Below, in pieces: positions 59,314 through 64,000 of a stretch of 64,000 nucleotides of DNA; position 1 is the stretch's first letter; the number at the start of each line of letters is the position of its first letter. A model generated the notes under the pieces. The model did not search any database, was not told where the DNA came from, and was given only the letters and a program-made list of their open reading frames with translations. This stretch comes from an uncultured Collinsella sp. (GTDB lineage Bacteria; Actinomycetota; Coriobacteriia; Coriobacteriales; Coriobacteriaceae): positions 28,616 through 92,615 of the forward strand of contig CAAESW010000037.1 in assembly GCA_900758845.1 (NCBI GenBank). The letters are read 5' to 3'. A program made the position numbers and the translations under genes.

Positions 59314-59394
59314 AATTGAACTTTCGGATAATGCGCCGCGCTATACTGCTGCCTAAATTGAACTCAGGTTCAATTCGTGTTCTGTAAATTGAAC
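59314..59394. promoter_or_regulatory. Operator array of AATTGAAC half-sites before XRE-AlaA gene
   Basis: AATTGAAC occurs at 59314-59321 and 59387-59394, and as a perfect palindrome AATTGAAC-TCAG-GTTCAATT at 59356-59375. The last half-site ends 14 bases before the ribosome site of the fusion gene. Autoregulation by its XRE domain is the simplest reading. Confidence 0.7.
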
Positions 59395-59415
59395 TTTGCC
59401 AGCAAGGAGGTTCTA

Positions 59416-60936
59416 GTGGCCCAAGAGACGTTTTGCGATCGCCTGCGACAGACCATGTCCGATCGTGACGTTCGCCAGTCGGACGTAATCCGCGCATCGG
59501 AGATGCTCGGCAAAAAACTCGGCAAGAGTCAGATGAGCCAATATGTGAGCGGCAAGACGATCCCGCGGCGCGATGTGGCAGAGCTGCTCGCCCGCATTTT
59601 GGAGGTCGATGTTACCTGGCTGCTTGCCGGTGACGCCGATCAAGGCGAGGCATCATCGCCTCGCAACGATTCCAAGCCCGAACCCCATCCCTCAGCTCAA
59701 ATTCCAAGGAGCACCACCATGCGTACTTTTTCTAAATCCACCAAACTCGAGAATGTCCTGTATGACGTGCGCGGTCCCGTCGTCGACGAGGCAGCCCGTA
59801 TGGAGGACGAAGGCGAGCGCATCCTCAAGCTCAACATCGGCAACCCCGCGCCCTTTGGTTTCCGCACGCCCGATGAGGTCATTAAGGATATGCGCCAGCA
59901 GCTGCCCGACTGCGAAGGCTATTCCAACTCGCGCGGCCTGTTCTCTGCGCGCAAGGCGATTATGCAGTACTCGCAGATCAAGGGCCTGCCCAATGTTCAG
60001 ATGGAGCACATCTACACGGGCAACGGCGTGTCCGAACTCATTCAGCTTTCGATGAACGCGCTGCTCGACAATGGCGACGAGATTCTGATCCCCAGCCCCG
60101 ACTATCCGCTCTGGACGGCGTGCGCAACCCTTGCCGGCGGTCATCCCGTGCACTATCTGTGCGATGAACAGGCGGATTGGTATCCCGACCTGGAGGATAT
60201 GGAGTCCAAGATCACGAGCGCGACCAAGGCCCTCGTCATCATCAACCCCAACAACCCCACGGGTTCCGTCTATCCGCGCGAGGTGCTCGAGGGCATCGTT
60301 GAGGTTGCGCGCAGGCACCAGCTGATGATCTTTGCCGATGAGATCTACGACCGCCTGTGCATGGACGGCTACGAGCACGTCTCGATTGCTTCGCTCGCCC
60401 CCGATCTGCCTTGCATTACGTTTAGTGGCCTTTCCAAGTCGCATATGATCGCGGGCTATCGCATTGGCTGGATGGTGCTTTCGGGCAACCAGCGCTGCAT
60501 GAGCGACTTCATCATGGGCATCAACATGCTCTCCAACATGCGCCTGTGCTCCAACGTGCCGGCTCAGTCGATCGTCCAGACGGCGCTCGGCGGCCATCAG
60601 TCGGTTAACGACTACATCCGTCCCGGCGGCCGTGTCTACGAGCAGCGCAACTTTGTGTATGAGGCGCTCAACAAGATTGACGGCATCTCGGTGGTCAAGC
60701 CGCGTGCGGCGTTCTACATCTTCCCCAAGATGGATGTTAAGAAGTTCAACATCACCGATGACGAGCAGTTTGCCCTCGACCTGCTGCACGAGAAGAAGAT
60801 TCTGATCACGCGCGGCGGCGGCTTTAACTGGGCCGAGCCCGACCACTTCCGCATCGTGTACCTGCCGCGCATGGAAGTGCTCAAAGAGTCGCTCGAAGAC
60901 CTCGCCGACTTCTTCGATCATTACCGCCAAAGCTAA
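59416..60936 (+). CDS. XRE-type helix-turn-helix fused to AlaA-like aminotransferase
   Basis: The 506-residue product joins two domains. Residues 1-75 are an XRE-like helix-turn-helix (FCDRLRQTMSDRDVRQSDVIR, MSQYVSGKTIPRRDVAELLA). After a Ser/Pro-rich linker, residue 102 (ATG at 59719) begins an AlaA-type glutamate-pyruvate aminotransferase: KLENVLYDVRGPV, LKLNIGNPAPFGF, YTGNGVSELIQLSMNALL, INPNNPTGSVYPREVLE, ADEIYDRL and SGLSKSHMIAGYR with the PLP lysine. GTG at 59416 follows AAGGAGG. The internal ATG has its own AAGGAG, so the enzyme may also be made alone. It may sense alanine/pyruvate status; this is inference. Confidence 0.92.
   Translation: MAQETFCDRLRQTMSDRDVRQSDVIRASEMLGKKLGKSQMSQYVSGKTIPRRDVAELLARILEVDVTWLLAGDADQGEASSPRNDSKPEPHPSAQIPRSTTMRTFSKSTKLENVLYDVRGPVVDEAARMEDEGERILKLNIGNPAPFGFRTPDEVIKDMRQQLPDCEGYSNSRGLFSARKAIMQYSQIKGLPNVQMEHIYTGNGVSELIQLSMNALLDNGDEILIPSPDYPLWTACATLAGGHPVHYLCDEQADWYPDLEDMESKITSATKALVIINPNNPTGSVYPREVLEGIVEVARRHQLMIFADEIYDRLCMDGYEHVSIASLAPDLPCITFSGLSKSHMIAGYRIGWMVLSGNQRCMSDFIMGINMLSNMRLCSNVPAQSIVQTALGGHQSVNDYIRPGGRVYEQRNFVYEALNKIDGISVVKPRAAFYIFPKMDVKKFNITDDEQFALDLLHEKKILITRGGGFNWAEPDHFRIVYLPRMEVLKESLEDLADFFDHYRQS
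59706..59721 (+). promoter_or_regulatory. Internal ribosome site and start codon of the aminotransferase part
   Basis: AAGGAG (59706-59711) lies seven bases before an in-frame ATG (59719) that coincides with the usual first residue of AlaA proteins. Confidence 0.6.
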
Positions 60937-60942
60937 TTAGTT

Positions 60943-60970
60943 CCGCCGTTCTACCGAACGGCGGACCGTT
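60943..60970 (+). terminator. Rho-independent terminator after XRE-AlaA gene
   Basis: CCGCCGTT and AACGGCGG form an 8-bp stem with a six-base loop, then ACCGTTTG; the T-run is short. Confidence 0.65.
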
Positions 60971-60979
60971 TGACGCTGT

Positions 60980-61079
60980 GCGAGCCGCATTCACGCCAAT
61001 CGGCCGTTCAATTTCGAGGGCGCGACCAGAAGGTCAGCGCCCTCTCATTTCACGTCACCTTGGCGCAAATGCGGCTCGC
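60980..61079. repeat. Nested inverted repeat before short deformylase gene
   Basis: Outer arms GCGAGCCGCATT with CGCCAA (60980-60999) and TTGGCG with AATGCGGCTCGC (61060-61079) enclose a second hairpin, GAGGGCGCGACC against GGTC-A-GCGCCCTC (61016-61044). The inner one could terminate the deformylase transcript. The gap 60937-61157 holds no gene. Confidence 0.75.
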
Positions 61080-61157
61080 TCGCTGTCGTGTGCTCAACCG
61101 GCATCGTTATCACGATCCGCATTTAACGGAGCAAAGCTGGTTATTTTTGTTGGCTGT

Positions 61158-61568
61158 CTAAATAACGATTCCGCAACAGTGGTCGATTTCGTGTTGGATG
61201 ATTTCGGCGGTGTAGCCCGAGAAGTTTTTGATACGGTGGATGAAGTTCTCGTCCAAATACTCCACCTTAATGCGGCGATAGCGGGTACAGGGACGCTCGC
61301 CGATCAGCGAGAGACATCCTTCGCTCGTCTGATAGGCATTGACCTGCTCAAGAATTTGAGGGTTGTACATCAGGAGCGCCCTGTTGCCGTCCTTTACGCA
61401 GATGATGCGTTTGCGCACGCCGATCATGTTGGCGGCGAGGCCCACGCACTCGTGCTCATGCTCGTGGAGCGTATCCAGGAGGTCTTGCCCGATCACGGCG
61501 TCGTCGGGTCCCGCATCTTCGGAAGGCAGGCGTAAAAAGAACTCGGATTTCATGATGGGCTTAATCAT
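61158..61568 (-). CDS. def: Peptide deformylase, short form
   Basis: The 136-residue product removes formyl from new N-terminal methionines. All three motifs are present: GLAANMIG, EGCLSLIG with the metal cysteine, and QHEIDHCCG with the catalytic glutamate and metal histidines. It is shorter than typical deformylases (about 165-190 residues) and related to the gene at 53267. GAGGAG precedes the ATG at 61568; a reading from 61712 lacks a ribosome site. Whether it is the essential enzyme or a specialised paralogue is not clear. Confidence 0.93.
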   Translation of the reverse strand: MIKPIMKSEFFLRLPSEDAGPDDAVIGQDLLDTLHEHEHECVGLAANMIGVRKRIICVKDGNRALLMYNPQILEQVNAYQTSEGCLSLIGERPCTRYRRIKVEYLDENFIHRIKNFSGYTAEIIQHEIDHCCGIVI

Positions 61569-61640
61569 GGCGGGCTCCTCATGTCTTATGCGTTCGTGGA
61601 CTTTTAATAATAGCGCGGAAGGAAAGCCGCGCGTCCGCGT

Positions 61641-61646
61641 TACAAT
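61641..61646 (+). promoter_or_regulatory. Candidate -10 box (TACAAT) for MFS gene
   Basis: TACAAT lies about 130 bases before the ATG at 61773, which would give a long leader. No clear -35 box. Confidence 0.3.
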
Positions 61647-61772
61647 CTTTCGACGTTGGACCATGTTGCCAGATTCGTCGTGTACGGCGTCTGGTGTAAG
61701 TCTAGGGCTCATTTTCGCCCTGGACCGTTCCTCTGGGGCGATGCGATTGTCGTTCTAAGAGGAAGGAATTTC

Positions 61773-63185
61773 ATGGGGACCAAATCCCAAAAGCAAACTC
61801 AATCACCGTCGACAGCCTCGGCGATTCTCGTCGTAATGTATATTGCAGCCTTTGTTGCCGCGTTTAACGAGAACATCATTAACGTGGCGTTGCACGACAT
61901 TATGGCGGCCTTTTCGGTGAGTGCCACCACGGCGCAGTGGCTCGTTTCGGGTTACATGATCGTGACGTCGATCTTTACGGCTATCATGGCCTTCCTGTCC
62001 GGTCGTTTCTCGACGCGCAAGCTGCTGTTTTTCGCATGCGGATGCATGGTCGCCGGCGAAGTCCTGTGCCTGGTCGCTCCGTCGTTTAGCGTTTTGCTGC
62101 CAAGCCGTATTTTGCAGGCTGCAGGATCGGGCATCTTGTTCCCGCTCATGATGAACGTGGTGCTGTCTTGCGCCCCGCGCGAGAAGCTCGGTCTGTATCT
62201 GAGCCTGGGCGGTGCCTGCATTACGCTGGGGCCGGCGTTTGGACCCGTAATCAGCGGTCTTATGTGCACGTTGTTTGGCTGGAGGGCGGTGTTCGTAGTG
62301 CCGCTGGTGGGCGGCATTGTGGTCGCTGCGGCGGGCGTAAAGCTTGTCCAGAATGTCGGAGAGCGCTCGAACACCACGCTTGATATTCTGTCGGTGGTTT
62401 TGCTCGCTGCCGGTATTACGGCATTTGTGTATTCCGTAGGCGAGTTCTCGACCAATCTGATTGCCGGTATCGTGACGCTCTTCGCCGCCATTGTGCTGCT
62501 CGGCCTGTTTGCGGCCCGCCAGCTCAAGCTCGAGCATCCGGTGCTTAACGTGCGCTCCATGGCGAGCGTTCGTTTTTGGCCTGCGTGCCTGCTTGTGGTG
62601 GTGTCGATGATGACGACGTTTTCGATGAGCGTATTGTTGCCGCTCTATTTTGAGGGCGCATACGGCATGACCGCACTCGTTGCGGGCTTGCTCATTTTGC
62701 CGGCGATTGCCTGCAACGCCGTGACCTCGATTGTGGGTGGACGCGTGATGGATGCCCGTGGCGCATGGCCGCTGCTGCCGGTCGGCTTTGCCCTGATTGC
62801 CGTGGGGCAGACTGCCATCTCGATGACGGCGGCAAGCATGAACATCGGCGTCGTCGTGGCGCTGACCGTTGTGGTGTATGCCGGAGTCGGTTTGGTGCTG
62901 AGCCCCTCGCAAACGGCCGGCTTGGAGACGCTGCCTGCCTCTGAACATCCTCACGGAACGGCATTGCTCAACACGTGGAACATGATTGCCGCATCGTTTG
63001 GCCCGTCGCTGTCTATCGGCCTGCTCTCGAGCTCTGCGGCGACTGCCGGTGCCGCTGGCGTTGCGACGGACGTTGCCCAGGCGATTGGATTTGCAACTGC
63101 CGTGCGCGTGGCGGCTGTAATTGCCGTGGTCGGGTTTGTGGTGTCGCTGGTGTACGCTCGTCGCGAGTCGCACATGTCGCATTAA
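61773..63185 (+). CDS. MFS transporter, DHA2/EmrB type
   Basis: The 470-residue product has fourteen membrane segments and DHA2 features: NENIINVALHDIMAAFSVSATTAQWLVSGYMI, GRFSTRKLLFFACG, the antiporter motif LGPAFGPVISGLM and LLNTWNMIAASFGPSL. It is probably a drug or metabolite exporter driven by protons. AGGAAGG precedes the ATG at 61773. It is divergent from the short deformylase gene. Confidence 0.92.
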   Translation: MGTKSQKQTQSPSTASAILVVMYIAAFVAAFNENIINVALHDIMAAFSVSATTAQWLVSGYMIVTSIFTAIMAFLSGRFSTRKLLFFACGCMVAGEVLCLVAPSFSVLLPSRILQAAGSGILFPLMMNVVLSCAPREKLGLYLSLGGACITLGPAFGPVISGLMCTLFGWRAVFVVPLVGGIVVAAAGVKLVQNVGERSNTTLDILSVVLLAAGITAFVYSVGEFSTNLIAGIVTLFAAIVLLGLFAARQLKLEHPVLNVRSMASVRFWPACLLVVVSMMTTFSMSVLLPLYFEGAYGMTALVAGLLILPAIACNAVTSIVGGRVMDARGAWPLLPVGFALIAVGQTAISMTAASMNIGVVVALTVVVYAGVGLVLSPSQTAGLETLPASEHPHGTALLNTWNMIAASFGPSLSIGLLSSSAATAGAAGVATDVAQAIGFATAVRVAAVIAVVGFVVSLVYARRESHMSH

Positions 63186-63337
63186 TGTGTGCACATAGAT
63201 TCTGCAGCTAGATTGGATGGCGACACCATAAACTAGTGGACGTTTTGCCGAGAGGCATGAATGTTTAAAGCGCAAAGAGTGCGCGACGGGCCCCGCGAAT
63301 GGGGCGATGATGCCCGAGAGGGCCAAGAAGGAGTCTC

Positions 63338-64000
63338 ATGTCCGAGAACGAAGAGATCATGAACGAGACCGAGAACGAGACCATGGCTGCCGAGGTCGAG
63401 GCAGTCGAGACCGTGGAGACCGAAGCTGCCGAGGTTGAGGCTGCTGACGAGGTTTCCGCCGAGGAGGAGGCCGAGGTTGTCGAGGCCGCCGTTGATTACG
63501 ATGACGAAGAGCTGATGGACAAGATGCAGAAGGCCGCCCGCCTGCTGCGTAGCCGTCGCTTTGCTATTTCCAAGGAGGAGGAGGCCAAGGCCGAGCGCAT
63601 GGCGAACATCGAGCGCGCCATCAAGCTTCTTGACCTCAAGCCCAAGATGGAGCAGAAGGAAATGTCTGACCTGCTGGGCATGCGCCTCCGTGAGCTCGAT
63701 GGCCTGATGGCCGAGGCCGAGGCTGCCGATCTGGTCGGCCGCATCGACGACGCCGAGGGCGATATGCGCAAGATCGTCGTCTTCGCCGCCGAGGATGCCG
63801 CTGAGGGCCTGGTCGAGCTTGCCAACAAGAAGGAGAAGCTCCTGCCCGAGCTTTCTTACGAGGAGGCCACCGAGCTGATGGCCGCTCTCGATAAGGTTAT
63901 CGCTCCGCTCGTCGCCATGGGCCTGGACGAGGATCGCGGTCCTCGTGGCGGCCGTGACGACCGTGGTGGCCGTGGCGGCGACCGTGGCGGTCGCGGCGGC
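63338..64000 (+). CDS. Acidic winged-helix protein with RGG tail (3' end outside window)
   Basis: The visible 221 residues have three parts. Residues 1-55 are very acidic (Glu-rich with Val/Ala). Residues 58-190 look like a MarR-type winged helix (IERAIKLLDLKPKMEQKEMSDLLGMRLRELDGLMAEAEAADLVGR, then a wing and DNA-recognition-like helices). From residue 195 the chain turns into GGRDDRGGRGGDRGGRGG, an RGG-rich tail that continues out of the window. RGG tails bind RNA and can drive condensates. AAGAAGGAG precedes the ATG. The fold call is by pattern and needs a structure search. Confidence 0.75.
   Translation, partial: MSENEEIMNETENETMAAEVEAVETVETEAAEVEAADEVSAEEEAEVVEAAVDYDDEELMDKMQKAARLLRSRRFAISKEEEAKAERMANIERAIKLLDLKPKMEQKEMSDLLGMRLRELDGLMAEAEAADLVGRIDDAEGDMRKIVVFAAEDAAEGLVELANKKEKLLPELSYEEATELMAALDKVIAPLVAMGLDEDRGPRGGRDDRGGRGGDRGGRGG

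Noticed and set aside
59692..60930. 412-codon minus-strand frame inside the XRE-AlaA gene
   Set aside because: It is antisense to a clear aminotransferase, has no recognisable domain, and reflects high-GC codon bias.
61803..63326. 507-codon minus-strand frame opposite the MFS gene
   Set aside because: His/Arg-rich low-complexity translation typical of antisense frames; the plus strand encodes a complete MFS transporter.
1..64000. tRNA, rRNA or insertion-sequence genes
   Set aside because: Reading both strands showed no cloverleaf-type sequences, no rRNA stretches and no transposase; their absence is by eye only.

Overview
The window is high-GC, densely coded bacterial chromosome. Gene content (bile salt hydrolase, LAxTG-type cell-wall anchor, XRE-aminotransferase fusion, xanthine/guanine-type permease, two short peptide deformylases, many LysR-EamA pairs) and the many short GGGACAG/GGGGACGTTC palindromes between genes suggest a gut actinobacterium of the class Coriobacteriia, most likely Collinsella. 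That assignment is inference from gene content and style; no rRNA or marker gene is present to prove it. No tRNA, rRNA, insertion sequence or CRISPR array was recognised. About 57 protein genes are supported; those at both ends are cut by the window.

Layout. 1-2.7 kb: end of an FtsX-type permease and a tRNA-dihydrouridine synthase. 2.7-3.9 kb: a gene-poor patch with paired hairpins, a convergent repeat pair around one terminator, and a lone ribbon-helix-helix protein. 3.9-12.6 kb: glutaredoxin, an XRE/zinc-ribbon/TipAS regulator, TrmO, MalY-type lyase, flavin-binding protein, a two-helix K+ channel, LOG protein, a YfeO-like ClC protein, and a YtrA-type regulator with an ABC exporter. 12.7-12.9 kb: six 15-bp repeats alternating in orientation every 40 bp. 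13-29 kb: PrfC, a VUT transporter, SDR, Ung, an EamA/LysR divergon, MATE, RlmA, RsmJ, a Tet(M)-like ribosomal-protection GTPase, and an AAA ATPase overlapping a UvrA-like gene.

30-33.9 kb is an accessory island of visibly lower GC: a phased A-tract array, a serine recombinase, a lipoprotein, a DUF4230 membrane protein and an unrecognised 353-residue protein, bracketed by two palindromes of the same repeat family. 34-48.8 kb: TrmL, a CobW-type GTPase, an ArsC-like protein lacking its cysteine, a flavoprotein, two tandem c-di-GMP enzymes, a patatin, a TPP-riboswitch-controlled thiamine salvage operon (thiM, thiamine-binding protein, thiE), a LysR/MetE-like module, and the 3' remnant of a uracil permease. 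48.9-64 kb: esterase, a sortase-anchored beta-helix surface protein, NCS2 permease, a degenerate deformylase, bile salt hydrolase, Kup, a second EamA/LysR divergon, an XRE-AlaA fusion behind a TTGAAC operator array, a canonical short deformylase, an MFS exporter and a winged-helix protein with an RGG tail.

Functionally the window mixes translation and RNA modification (Dus, TrmO, TrmL, RlmA, RsmJ, PrfC, ribosomal protection), ion and nucleobase transport, host-niche functions (bile salt hydrolase, surface anchor) and signalling. The parts least explained by known families are the alternating-repeat array, the recombinase island with its curved-DNA-like leader, the XRE-AlaA locus, and the minigene-like convergent repeats near 3.5 kb.
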